A stretch of DNA of 42,356 nucleotides. It comes from Aurantimicrobium sp. Its GTDB lineage: Bacteria > Actinomycetota > Actinomycetes > Actinomycetales > Microbacteriaceae. The stretch lies in contig JAIOXH010000002.1 in the NCBI GenBank assembly GCA_021741765.1, positions 1-42,356 on the forward strand, given 5' to 3'. The notes under the pieces are model-generated. The model did no database searches and was not told where the DNA came from. It saw only the letters and a list, made by a program, of their open reading frames with translations. Positions 1 through 7,710 of the stretch are shown one piece after another. The stretch's first letter is position 1. Each line of letters starts with the position of its first letter. A program made the translations under genes and the position numbers.

Positions 1-414
1 GGTCGCCGGGTCGTAAATCTTAAAGGTGGCGTCCAGCGGTGGGTAGCCCGTGTTGCCGGCCCGCATCTGGGTCACGCCCGCCTCGCTCACTTTCGGAAAC
101 GTCGTAGCCGAGTAAAGAAAAACTGTGAGGTCGTAGCCGCCTTCTTCGAGGTAGCGCATAAAGCGAAAGGCGTTCTGATGCCCGCCGCTCGAACGACCCG
201 GAGGCGAAATGACCCAGGCAATCTGTGGTCGACCCGTCACCGAGACCAGGGCTTGGGCGGCAAACTTGCGCGGCCGAGTCCAGTCCGCGGCAATAACGTC
301 CTGGCGGAAGACCGACTGCAGCGGCTTTTCAACGAACGGGTTGACGCGCGAACTTATCCATTTGCCCACGCGCCAGGCGGTTGACGCCACGCCCTCGCAG
401 CGAAGCGTGCTCAC
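1..414 (-). CDS. WsaF-like glycosyltransferase, N-terminal part (runs off the window)
   Basis: The first 138 codons of a minus-strand gene whose 3' part lies outside the window. The predicted protein contains QDVIAADWTRPRKF and RPQIAWVISPPGRSSGGHQN, and more than half of its residues match the complete protein encoded at 13639-14889. It is therefore a paralogue of that WsaF-type (GT4-like, rhamnosyltransferase-related) glycosyltransferase, an enzyme expected to add a sugar to a surface glycan in the cytoplasm. The GTG at 414 is the first ordinary start. Weaker similarity to the paralogue's N-terminus (VTIS against MTII) extends about ten codons upstream, so the true start could be a non-standard codon such as ATT near 435. 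A promoter lies just upstream at 464-492. Acceptor and donor are unknown. Confidence 0.75.
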   Translation of the reverse strand, partial: MSTLRCEGVASTAWRVGKWISSRVNPFVEKPLQSVFRQDVIAADWTRPRKFAAQALVSVTGRPQIAWVISPPGRSSGGHQNAFRFMRYLEEGGYDLTVFLYSATTFPKVSEAGVTQMRAGNTGYPPLDATFKIYDPAT

Positions 415-463
415 CGCCCGAACGAAAACAGAAATTGTAACCCCCCCGGGCGAATTTTTTTCT

Positions 464-492
464 AGCCTACCGCCCCATAGAGGCACGCGCAA
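464..492 (-). promoter_or_regulatory. Promoter of the window-edge glycosyltransferase
   Basis: On the minus strand, TTGCGC (492-487) and TAGGCT (469-464) are separated by exactly 17 bp. This is a good housekeeping-sigma promoter by actinobacterial standards. Transcription would start near 457 and give a leader of about 43 nt that contains a G-rich run before the GTG at 414. The glycosyltransferase therefore has its own promoter and need not depend on the upstream prfA-wecE genes. Confidence 0.5.
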
Positions 493-558
493 TTGCCGTG
501 TTGCTGTTCTCAACACCGCCCGGAGCGCATATTGGCTAGGAGCTCGTCACGGCCGTCG

Positions 559-1611
559 TTATCTAATTCGCCGGCCTAAGTCTTCGCCGGTTTTTTCGTC
601 GCCGGCCCTGCTCGCGCGTTCGACTTCGAGCGAGAATCGCCGGCCGTCGCGATCGCCCAAGGCGCGCCGAATGTTTACCCACTTTTTGGCGAGGTACCAC
701 GGGTTGACTGTCATCCAGTGCAGCTTGGCGCCGAAGGAATAGCGCGGATCACGGACAATGCGTGCGAGGGTGCGCGCGACATCGCGGGCAAGCCGGGCCA
801 GCATGCCGGGCCAACTGATGTCTGGGAGGGGGGCGCCCGCCGCGCTGGCGGCCGCCCGGCGACCGCGCGTCTCGTCAAAAACGCGCTTGCCGTACTCGGC
901 GAAAGTCACGTCGTTCGAGTGTTCGACGGCGGCCCGTGGCTCATAGGCTTTGGCGAGGCCGGCGTTGAGTACATCTCGGGCAAAGGCCAGGTCTTCGGAG
1001 TAGTTCATGTCGCGATAAGGAATCGCACCCAGGAGAACGTCGCGACGAGTGGCCGAGTTCACATCGGAATAAAACAGGTCCTGAGTGTTCAACGTGTCGG
1101 CTGCCCCGGGAGAACACGACACGACCGTGGCGCGGTCAAGCGGTCCACACGCCGCAAACACGCCGTCAATTTCGTATGCCAGCGAGGGAAAGCAGTTGTG
1201 GCGGGCAACCTGTCGACCGAAAACAGCGACGCAGGCGGTCTCGCCCGGCTCCGGGGTGCGGCGCATCGGCTCGAGCAGGCGTTCGAGCCAGTGAGTGTCG
1301 AGGGGAATGGCGTCGTGACTGAGATACGCCACGAACGTGCCCCGGGCGAGGTGCGCGGCCTGATTGCGTGTTCGCCCGTGGCCGAATTCGTGTTGAGGAA
1401 TGGTGACCAGCCGCACCAGCGGGTGGCGGGACACGATTCCGAGCGTGTCGTCGGTCGATCCCGAATCGATGATGAGAATCTCAAACTTTTCGGCAAAATC
1501 TTGGGTTTCGACAGCCGTCAGGAGTCGGTCGAGGTAGGCCGCACCGTTGAACGTGGGGATGAAGACCGTTGCCTCGATGCGGCCGCGTGAATCGGCACCA
1601 ACCGCGGGCAC
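559..1611 (-). CDS. GT2 family glycosyltransferase, rhamnosyltransferase-like
   Basis: A 350-residue GT-A fold protein. The N-terminal strand ATVFIPTFNG (about residues 14-23) and the nucleotide-binding IIDSGSTDD (about 47-55) are typical of GT2. The LSHDAIPLDTHWL segment near residue 100 resembles the 'DAIP' motif of bacterial rhamnosyltransferases, where the Asp binds the metal-nucleotide sugar. It should transfer a sugar, possibly L-rhamnose made by the rml genes at the other end of the window, onto a lipid-linked glycan. The GTG start at 1611 follows the stop of a 30-codon ORF by 2 bases, so translation is probably coupled. Donor specificity is inferred from motif similarity only. Confidence 0.8.
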   Translation of the reverse strand: MPAVGADSRGRIEATVFIPTFNGAAYLDRLLTAVETQDFAEKFEILIIDSGSTDDTLGIVSRHPLVRLVTIPQHEFGHGRTRNQAAHLARGTFVAYLSHDAIPLDTHWLERLLEPMRRTPEPGETACVAVFGRQVARHNCFPSLAYEIDGVFAACGPLDRATVVSCSPGAADTLNTQDLFYSDVNSATRRDVLLGAIPYRDMNYSEDLAFARDVLNAGLAKAYEPRAAVEHSNDVTFAEYGKRVFDETRGRRAAASAAGAPLPDISWPGMLARLARDVARTLARIVRDPRYSFGAKLHWMTVNPWYLAKKWVNIRRALGDRDGRRFSLEVERASRAGDEKTGEDLGRRIR

Positions 1612-1613
1612 GC

Positions 1614-1706
1614 CTATCCGCGCTTCTTCATTTTGAGCGGACGTGCGAAGCCGTCCACCGTGCCCTCATGGCGACGGTCGGTCGCCTCCTGAGAAAAATC
1701 TGACAT
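1614..1706 (-). CDS. Small 30-residue ORF upstream of a glycosyltransferase
   Basis: An ATG at 1706 with a GGAAGG ribosome site a few bases upstream opens a 30-codon frame ending in TAG at 1616-1614, two bases before the GTG of the next glycosyltransferase. The peptide begins MSDFSQEATDRR and ends KMKKRG, so it is polar with a basic tail and no membrane segment. It fills most of the 135-bp gap after the WecE-like gene. It may be a real small protein, or a leader ORF whose translation delivers ribosomes to the downstream gene. I recognise no family. Confidence 0.4.
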   Translation of the reverse strand: MSDFSQEATDRRHEGTVDGFARPLKMKKRG

Positions 1707-1746
1707 GAGACCTTCCGAACGGGGAGGCCGAAATCGGTGGCTGGCC

Positions 1747-2877
1747 TCAGGACTTCTTAAGCGTAGCGACGACGCGAGCAATGTCGGCTTCTGACATACC
1801 GGCCCACAGGGGCAGGCGCAATTGACGAGCCGCGAAATCATCGGTGTTGACCATGGTGCCGGACGTGCGGCCGAAGGCTTGGCCAGCGGGACTCGAGTGC
1901 AGGGGAACATAGTGGAACGTGGCCTGAACGCCCTCGGCGCGCATGCTGGCGAGCACCTCGTCGCGACGCTCGGGGGTGGGCAGCAGCAGCCAGAAAACGT
2001 GGGCCGCGTGAACGCCGCCGGGCGGTTCCATCAGCGTGACACCGTTGGTCGCCGCCCAGTCGGCGAGCTGCTCGCGATACGCGTTCCACACCTCGAAGCG
2101 TGCGGCCTGGATGGTGTCAAACGAGGCCAGCTGCGCATCCAGTACCGCCGCATTGAGCTCCGACGGCAAATAGCTCGAACCCCAGTCGACCCACGTGTAC
2201 TTGTCAACCTGGCCGCGCAGGAACTTTGAGCGGTTCGTGCCCTTCTCGCGCATGACCTCGGCGGGCTCTGTCAACGCATCCGTGCCAAACAGCACAGCAC
2301 CCCCCTCACCGCAGTGAACGTTCTTGGTGTCGTGAAAACTTTGAATGCCCACGTCGCCAATGGTGCCCAATACGCCAGCGGGGGTTGTCACGCCAAGTCC
2401 GTGAGCGTTGTCTTCAATCACACGGAGCTGGTAGCGAGCCGCCAGTTTACCGACGCTGGACATATCCACGGGTACTCCCCCGTAGTGCATCACTTCGATG
2501 GCCCGGGTGCGGTCGGTGATGGCGGCCTCGATCTGATCGGCAGCAATGTTGCCAGTGGCAAGCTCCATGTCGACAAAGACGGGTGTTGCACCGGCGGCCA
2601 CGATGGCCGTCGCCCCGGACGAAAAAGTAAAACTCGGCAGAATCACTTCGTCCCCGGGCTTAACGCCGACGAGTCGAACCGCCATCTCGAGAGCGTGCGT
2701 GCCCGACGTCGTCAGCAGAGCGTGCGCCGCACCCGTCATCTGCTTCAGTCGCGCGGTGGCAGATGCCGTAAACGGGCCATCACCGTGAACATGATCCGTG
2801 GCCAGAACATCGGCGACATTCTGGATCTCCGCGGGCGAGTGAAACGGCCGGGAGAAAAGAATGGGACCCACGGTCAC
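1747..2877 (-). CDS. wecE: dTDP-4-amino-4,6-dideoxygalactose transaminase (WecE/RffA type)
   Basis: A 376-residue DegT/DnrJ/EryC1 PLP enzyme. Lys185 in FHDTKN is the expected PLP Schiff-base lysine and Asp156 the cofactor-binding aspartate. The segment REKGTNRSKFLRGQVDKY (about 210-226) followed by YTWVDWGSSYLPSE is the hallmark of the WecE/RffA subfamily, which aminates C4 of dTDP-4-keto-6-deoxyglucose to give dTDP-Fuc4N. The GTG at 2877 lies four bases after the prfA stop; GTG 2871 is an alternative. The open frame continues upstream through prfA, but that part is a shadow of prfA. The substrate would come from RmlA/RmlB at 39-42 kb. I see no WecD-like acetyltransferase here. Its place directly after prfA is unusual. 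Confidence 0.85.
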   Translation of the reverse strand: MTVGPILFSRPFHSPAEIQNVADVLATDHVHGDGPFTASATARLKQMTGAAHALLTTSGTHALEMAVRLVGVKPGDEVILPSFTFSSGATAIVAAGATPVFVDMELATGNIAADQIEAAITDRTRAIEVMHYGGVPVDMSSVGKLAARYQLRVIEDNAHGLGVTTPAGVLGTIGDVGIQSFHDTKNVHCGEGGAVLFGTDALTEPAEVMREKGTNRSKFLRGQVDKYTWVDWGSSYLPSELNAAVLDAQLASFDTIQAARFEVWNAYREQLADWAATNGVTLMEPPGGVHAAHVFWLLLPTPERRDEVLASMRAEGVQATFHYVPLHSSPAGQAFGRTSGTMVNTDDFAARQLRLPLWAGMSEADIARVVATLKKS

Positions 2878-2881
2878 GAAC

Positions 2882-3955
2882 CTACTCGCTGAGAGCGGCG
2901 AGACGCGACTCCTCGTCGGCCGCAATGCACGACTCGACGACGGGAGCGAGAGCACCGTCCATGACCTGATCGAGGTTGTACGACTTGTATCCCGTGCGGT
3001 GATCGGCGATGCGATTCTCCGGGAAGTTGTACGTGCGGATGCGCTCAGAGCGGTCAACCGTACGAATCTGCGTTTTGCGCGCGGCACTTGCTTCGGCCGC
3101 CGCATCCTCCTGCTGCTTGGCAAGAATGCGAGCCCGCAGCACGCGCATGCCAGCCTCCCGGTTTTGCAGCTGTGACTTTTCGTTTTGCATCGATACGACG
3201 ATGCCGGTGGGAAGGTGCGTGATGCGCACGGCGGAGTCGGTGGTGTTGACACTCTGCCCGCCGGGGCCGCTGGATCGGTAGACGTCGATCTTGAGGTCGT
3301 TCTGGCTGATCTCGACCTCTTCGGGCTCGTCGACCTCGGGAAAGACCAGAACGCCCGCGGCCGACGTGTGAATGCGCCCCTGTGACTCGGTGGCCGGCAC
3401 GCGTTGAACACGGTGCACGCCCCCCTCGTACTTGAGGTGCGCCCATACGCCCAGTGCGGGATCGGGAGAGTTGCCCTTGATGGCAATCTGAACGTCTTTG
3501 TAGCCCCCGAGATCCGACTCCGTGCGATCCAGGATTTCGGTCTTCCACCCCTTTGACTCGGCGTAGTGCAGGTACATGCGCAACAGGTCGGCGGCAAACA
3601 GGGCGCTCTCGGCCCCGCCCTCGCCGGCCTTGATCTCCATGATCACGTCGCGCCCGTCGTCGGGGTCGCGCGGAATCAGCAGACGCCGCAGGCGCTCCTG
3701 CGCAGCCGGAAGCGACTCCTCGAGGGTGGTCACCTCGGTGGCAAAGGCGTCATCTTCTTTAGCCAGTTCGCGCGCCGCAATCAGGTCGTCCTGCATCGCC
3801 AGCAGTCCCTCGTGCGCCGCCTTAATCTGGCTCAACTGCGCGTACCGCCGATTGAGTTTTTTGGCACGCGCCGCATCGGCGTGCACAGCGGGATCCGAGA
3901 GTTGCGTCTGGATCTCGGTGTGCTCGTCGAGAAGAGCGTTAACCGAATCGATCAC
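2882..3955 (-). CDS. prfA: Peptide chain release factor 1
   Basis: A 357-residue class I release factor. The tripeptide anticodon PAT (residues 187-189, in [14 protein letters not shown]) marks RF1, which reads UAG and UAA. The GGQ motif (232-234, in [14 protein letters not shown]) is the catalytic loop that triggers peptidyl-tRNA hydrolysis. Length matches the family. A longer frame starts at 3997, but GTG at 3955, one base after the rho TAA, gives the normal N-terminus and follows an AGGAAA ribosome site. It is co-transcribed with rho, as usual in actinobacteria. The usual next gene, prmC, which methylates the GGQ glutamine, is absent here and is replaced by a WecE-like aminotransferase. 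Confidence 0.95.
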   Translation of the reverse strand: MIDSVNALLDEHTEIQTQLSDPAVHADAARAKKLNRRYAQLSQIKAAHEGLLAMQDDLIAARELAKEDDAFATEVTTLEESLPAAQERLRRLLIPRDPDDGRDVIMEIKAGEGGAESALFAADLLRMYLHYAESKGWKTEILDRTESDLGGYKDVQIAIKGNSPDPALGVWAHLKYEGGVHRVQRVPATESQGRIHTSAAGVLVFPEVDEPEEVEISQNDLKIDVYRSSGPGGQSVNTTDSAVRITHLPTGIVVSMQNEKSQLQNREAGMRVLRARILAKQQEDAAAEASAARKTQIRTVDRSERIRTYNFPENRIADHRTGYKSYNLDQVMDGALAPVVESCIAADEESRLAALSE

Positions 3956-3956
3956 G

Positions 3957-5639
3957 TTAGTTTCCTGAGCCCGACTTTTCGTCGAGGGACGCGTCACGCT
4001 GCACCTGCATCAGGAACTCCACGTTCGTGGGGGTGTCGCCGAGCTTGCCCAGCACGTACTCGAGTGCGGAGCGCGCTCCACGGGCGGCTAGGCCGCGACG
4101 GAGCTTCCAGCTGAGAGCAACTTCGTCGCCACCCAGGAGCAGGTCTTCGCGTCGGGTTGCCGATGCGGTCACGTCAACGGCCGGGAAGATGCGCTGATCG
4201 GCAATGGTGCGCGACAGGCGCAACTCACAGTTTGCGTTGTCGTCGAACTCATCGAAGATTGCGCTGTCAACCGCGGATCCCGTCTCGGTCACCACGGAGG
4301 CGATGACGGTGAGCGAGCCACCGTTTTCGATGTTGCGCGCAGCACCGAAGAACTTCTTGGCCGGATACAGGGCCCCTGCGTCGACACTGGAGTTTCCCGC
4401 GCGCGACGCGGAGACGGACGACACGGTGTAGGCGCGACCCAGGGCGGTGAGCGAGTCGAGCAAGAGCACGACGTCCTGACCCAGTTCGACGAGCCGCTTG
4501 GCGCGCTCCACGGCGAGTTCGGCAACCATGGTGTGGTCTTCGGCGGGACGGTCAAACGTCGAAGCAATGACCTCACCCTTGACGGTGCGCTCGGCCTCGG
4601 TGACCTCTTCGGGTCGGGCGTCAACCAGAACAACCATGACGTGAACCTCAGGGTTGTTCGTCGACACGGCTTCGGCAATCTGCAAAAGCACCGCCGACTT
4701 ACCCGACGACGGTCCACCAACAACGAGGCCGCGCTGGCCCTTGCCCACCGGGGCAATAACGTCGATGAGTCGGCCCGTCAGGCGATCCGGAGTGGTCTCC
4801 AGGCGCAGGCGCTCCTGGGGATAGAGCGGCGTCAGCGTGGCGAAGTCCTCGCGGGTAGCTGCCTCTTCCTGTGATTGGCCGTTGATGCTGTCAATGCGAA
4901 CGAGCGCATTGAACTTCTGGCGGCCGAAGTTCTCACCGTCTCGGGGCTGCTTGATCGACCCCACGATGGCGTCGCCGCGACGAAGGTTGTACTTCTTCAC
5001 CTGGCCGAGGGAGACGTACACGTCGTTGGCGCCGGGCAGGTAGCCCGCGGTGCGAACGAACGCGTAGTTTTCGAGAACGTCGAGGATGCCGCCGATGGGC
5101 AACAGAACGTCATCTTCGAGGATCTCTGGCTCGATCTCTTCGCTGAGGCCGCGACCGCGTCGGCGATCCCGCTGACGATTGCGGTTCGATCGGTCGTTGA
5201 GCCCCCCGTCACCGTCGGCATCGCCATCGCTGCTCGGGCCGTTTTGGTTGCCGTTGCCGTTGCGGCTGCGGCTGCGACTACGACTACGCGCGGGGCGCTC
5301 GGAGGTGCCGGTGGAATCGCCGTCGGATGCCGACGCACCGTCGGACTCAGCACTCGCAGCCCCCGCCTTGCTGGAAGGCGAGTTCTCGGCGCCAGCGTCA
5401 GCGGTGCCCTCGGTCTCGGCTTTCTTGCCTCGCGCCCGGCCGCGACGCGGGGCCTCGGGGGCCTCGCTCGCATCGCTTGACCGGGTAGATTCCAAGCCGG
5501 TCACGGTCGCGGATGCCGTCACGGCCTCCGCTGTGGCGAGCGGCTCGGTGGTCGTAGCACGACGCGGCGCTCGGCGACGCGGTGCCTTTTCTTCGGTGGA
5601 CGCAGAATCAGCGGCACTGTTTTCGGTTGTGTCAGACAC
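3957..5639 (-). CDS. rho: Transcription termination factor Rho with altered catalytic and RNA-contact residues
   Basis: A 560-residue Rho. Residues 1 to about 175 are a low-complexity extension ([28 protein letters not shown]) typical of actinobacterial Rho. A normal-looking OB-fold RNA-binding domain follows ([20 protein letters not shown]), then the RecA-like motor. The motor aligns without gaps to E. coli Rho with an offset of 130, but key residues differ. The P-loop is GPSSGKS instead of PPKAGKT. Ala341 replaces catalytic Glu211 (DARPEE for DERPEE). Ala399 replaces Arg269. The Q-loop has Arg413, Asn416 and SS for Lys283, Thr286 and GG. Ala456 replaces R-loop Lys326. DDNAN (466-470) replaces KGTGN. 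Walker Lys314, Asp395, Arg483 and Arg496 (E. coli 184, 265, 353, 366) remain. The GTG start at 5639 follows AAGGAG. It is certainly Rho by descent and position; whether it translocates is doubtful. Confidence 0.93.
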   Translation of the reverse strand: MSDTTENSAADSASTEEKAPRRRAPRRATTTEPLATAEAVTASATVTGLESTRSSDASEAPEAPRRGRARGKKAETEGTADAGAENSPSSKAGAASAESDGASASDGDSTGTSERPARSRSRSRSRNGNGNQNGPSSDGDADGDGGLNDRSNRNRQRDRRRGRGLSEEIEPEILEDDVLLPIGGILDVLENYAFVRTAGYLPGANDVYVSLGQVKKYNLRRGDAIVGSIKQPRDGENFGRQKFNALVRIDSINGQSQEEAATREDFATLTPLYPQERLRLETTPDRLTGRLIDVIAPVGKGQRGLVVGGPSSGKSAVLLQIAEAVSTNNPEVHVMVVLVDARPEEVTEAERTVKGEVIASTFDRPAEDHTMVAELAVERAKRLVELGQDVVLLLDSLTALGRAYTVSSVSASRAGNSSVDAGALYPAKKFFGAARNIENGGSLTVIASVVTETGSAVDSAIFDEFDDNANCELRLSRTIADQRIFPAVDVTASATRREDLLLGGDEVALSWKLRRGLAARGARSALEYVLGKLGDTPTNVEFLMQVQRDASLDEKSGSGN

Positions 5640-5728
5640 AGGTACTCCTTAGTGGTTTGTCCGCACTTACCCACGCCACACGCAGACGACCCTTATGGAC
5701 CGGCGTAATGGGGGAAATGCGAGGGAGA

Positions 5729-5749
5729 CAGAGAAACGTCGTTTCTCTG
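5729..5749. promoter_or_regulatory. Perfect inverted repeat in the rho leader
   Basis: Ten-base arms CAGAGAAACG (5729-5738) and CGTTTCTCTG (5740-5749) surround a single central base. In RNA this gives a strong hairpin of about 8-9 bp with a tiny loop, inside the roughly 150-nt leader predicted for rho. There is no U-run on either strand, so it is not a classic terminator. It may be a protein-binding palindrome or a structure controlling rho expression; Rho is autoregulated through its leader in several bacteria. Confidence 0.5.
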
Positions 5750-5790
5750 AGGAATCAGGTGGGCCAACCTCATGGTCGGCGCATCCTTTT

Positions 5791-5828
5791 GCCAGCCTAA
5801 CAGGTTGGGCGCACGTTGTTAGGCTGGC
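5791..5828. promoter_or_regulatory. Palindromic overlapping divergent promoters for rho and a glycosyltransferase
   Basis: A perfect 12-bp inverted repeat, GCCAGCCTAACA (5791-5802) and TGTTAGGCTGGC (5817-5828), with a 14-bp centre. Rightward it gives CTAACA-17 bp-TAGGCT (-10 at 5820-5825), pointing at the gene starting at 5849. Leftward the mirror copy gives CTAACA (5822-5817)-17 bp-TAGGCT (5799-5794), pointing at rho. Each arm is the -35 of one promoter and the -10 of the other, so the two polymerases would compete for one site. The match to TTGACA is only 4 of 6. Confidence 0.45.
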
Positions 5829-5848
5829 ATCCAAAGGAGTGCCGTCTG

Positions 5849-6733
5849 GTGACCACAGCAAAACCGTCTCGAACATCCGCCGCCCTGCCGGCCGATGTCG
5901 GCATCGTGACCGTGAGTTACAACTCCAGCGGCCAGTTGGAGACGTTCCTCCCCGGCGCCGTAGCGTCGCTGCGCACGCCGTCGCACGTGGTAGTTACCGA
6001 CAACGATTCGGCCGACATTCAGGCAACGACGCAGTTGGCCGCGACGTGGGGGGCGCAGGTCGTTCGCCTCGATCGCAATGCCGGCTACGGAGCGGCCGCT
6101 AACGCCGGAGTCGCTGCCCTGCCTGCCGCCTGCACCGCCGTGCTGATCAGCAATCCCGATGTCACGCTGACGACCGAAACGGTCTCGCGGCTGCGCGACG
6201 CTCTTCTGGCCGACCCCGCCATTGGCATTGTTGGTCCACGCATTCTCAATGCAGACGGCAGCGCTTATCCCTCCGCGCGTGCTATCCCGTCGATTCGCAC
6301 CGGCACCGGACACGCACTTTTTTCGCGCGTGTGGCCGCGCAACCCGTGGACGCGCCGCTATCACTCCGACGCCTTTCGCGGCGACGTCAATACCGATGCG
6401 GGATGGCTGTCGGGTGCCTGTCTGATGTTGCGGCGCTCAACCTTTGAGGCGCTCGGCGGCTTTGACGAGCACTACTTCATGTACTTCGAAGACGTTGACC
6501 TCGGTTACCGGGCCGGTCGGCGAGGACTGCGCAACGTCTACGTGCCCGGCGCCGTCGTGACGCACATCGGTGGCGAAACCACCCGGGTCAATAGACGAGC
6601 GATGCTCGCGGCACACCACGACAGTGCCAAGAAGTTCATCGCCACCAAGTACGCCGGACCCGTCTGGGCCCCGGTGCGTCTCGTCCTCCGGATTGGCCTT
6701 AATCTGCGCCTGCGACTGGAGTCACGCAGTTAG
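5849..6733 (+). CDS. GT2 family glycosyltransferase, RfbF/rhamnosyltransferase-like
   Basis: A 294-residue GT2 enzyme. GIVTVSYNS (about 18-26), VVTDNDSAD, LISNPDV (the metal-binding region) and GGFDEHYFMYFEDVDLGYR (about 205-223) are the standard motifs of bacterial rhamnosyltransferase-like GT2 proteins. No signal or membrane segments are seen. GTG at 5849 is chosen because AAAGGAG lies 9 bases upstream; the frame is open slightly further. It is the only plus-strand gene in the first 11 kb and separates rho from thrB, breaking a normally continuous operon. It is transcribed away from rho from the palindrome at 5791-5828 and runs towards thrB, 56 bases away. Sugar donor and acceptor are unknown. 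Confidence 0.85.
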   Translation: MTTAKPSRTSAALPADVGIVTVSYNSSGQLETFLPGAVASLRTPSHVVVTDNDSADIQATTQLAATWGAQVVRLDRNAGYGAAANAGVAALPAACTAVLISNPDVTLTTETVSRLRDALLADPAIGIVGPRILNADGSAYPSARAIPSIRTGTGHALFSRVWPRNPWTRRYHSDAFRGDVNTDAGWLSGACLMLRRSTFEALGGFDEHYFMYFEDVDLGYRAGRRGLRNVYVPGAVVTHIGGETTRVNRRAMLAAHHDSAKKFIATKYAGPVWAPVRLVLRIGLNLRLRLESRS

Positions 6734-6789
6734 CGTCGTTCACGAAAATCGACGATTGTCGTCTCACCAAGCGGTGATAAGGGGTTCCC

Positions 6790-7710
6790 CTAGGCTGCGT
6801 CGGTGACGGTCGCTCCGCGAAAGTCGACGGCCAGCAGGTGCGGATGCCACGGCGTCTCCTGTTCCGTCGCCACGAGTTCGGCGGCACGCAGGCGGGCGCT
6901 GGGGTCACTGCACAACACCAGGATGCTGGGGCCGGCGCCGGATACGACGGCAGCAAAGCCCGCCGCGCGCAGTTCACGAATCAGCATGCTCGTTTCGGGC
7001 ATGGCTTCGGCGCGATAGTTCTGGTGCAGCTTGTCTTCCGTGGCTTCGAGGAGAAGCTCGGGGCTCTGCGTGAGCGCCGCAATAAGAAGCGCCGAGCGCG
7101 ACACGTTGAAAATAGCGTCTTCGTGAGGAACGTTGGCGGGCTGGAGCGAGCGAGCGAGTTCCGTCGACATGGTGAACTCGGGCACCAGCACGAGCGGCGA
7201 GACCCCCCGGTGCACCATGAGCTTCTTGGAGCGAGGCCCCGCAGGTGTGGTCCACGCGATGGTGAGTCCGCCAAAAAGGGCCGGGGCTACGTTGTCGGGG
7301 TGCCCCTCGAGGTCGGTGGCAAACTGCAACAGCTGGTCGGGGGTCACGTCCACAACTCCATCGAGAAGACCCTTGGCCGCCATGATTCCGCCGACGATGG
7401 CCGCGCCCGACGAGCCCATGCCGCGCCCGTGCGGAATGTTGTTGTGTGCGACGAGGTCGACGCCGGGCATTTTCTGGCCCAACTTGTCAAACGTGTAGGC
7501 CATCGACGTCACGATGAGGTTCGTCTCGTCGGTGGGAACCGTGCCCTGACCCACGCCGATGACCTCAACCGTGGCGCCCGGTTTGTTCCGAACACTCACC
7601 TCGAGTTCGTCGTAAAAGCCCAGCGCGAGGCCGAGCGTGTCAAAGCCCGGTCCGAGGTTGGCCGTGGTGGCGGGAACCCGAACCGTGACGCGGCGGCCCG
7701 CGAGGCTCAC
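6790..7710 (-). CDS. thrB: Homoserine kinase
   Basis: A 306-residue GHMP kinase that phosphorylates L-homoserine with ATP, the step before threonine synthase. The N-terminal VPATTANLGPGFDTLGLAL (about 11-29) and the ATP-binding loop GRGMGSSGAAIVGG are diagnostic, and the C-terminal AVVSGAGPSILVL is the third GHMP motif. The GTG start overlaps the TAG of thrC (TAGTG), so the two are translationally coupled. It is the last gene of the lysA-hom-thrC-thrB unit. In related genomes rho follows on the same strand; here a plus-strand glycosyltransferase intervenes. Confidence 0.95.
   Translation of the reverse strand: MSLAGRRVTVRVPATTANLGPGFDTLGLALGFYDELEVSVRNKPGATVEVIGVGQGTVPTDETNLIVTSMAYTFDKLGQKMPGVDLVAHNNIPHGRGMGSSGAAIVGGIMAAKGLLDGVVDVTPDQLLQFATDLEGHPDNVAPALFGGLTIAWTTPAGPRSKKLMVHRGVSPLVLVPEFTMSTELARSLQPANVPHEDAIFNVSRSALLIAALTQSPELLLEATEDKLHQNYRAEAMPETSMLIRELRAAGFAAVVSGAGPSILVLCSDPSARLRAAELVATEQETPWHPHLLAVDFRGATVTDAA

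Noticed and set aside
571-596. Plus-strand terminator-like hairpin (CCGGC, GCCGG, then T6)
   Set aside because: It is inside the 3' end of a minus-strand gene and no plus-strand gene precedes it. The stem is only 5 bp.
2878-3597. Upstream extension of the wecE reading frame
   Set aside because: This part overlaps prfA in another frame and is Ser/Arg/Thr-rich with no homology; the real start is at 2877.
5179-5652. Plus-strand ORF opposite the rho N-terminal extension
   Set aside because: A repetitive Ala/Ser/Arg sequence mirrors the low-complexity rho codons; no ribosome site.
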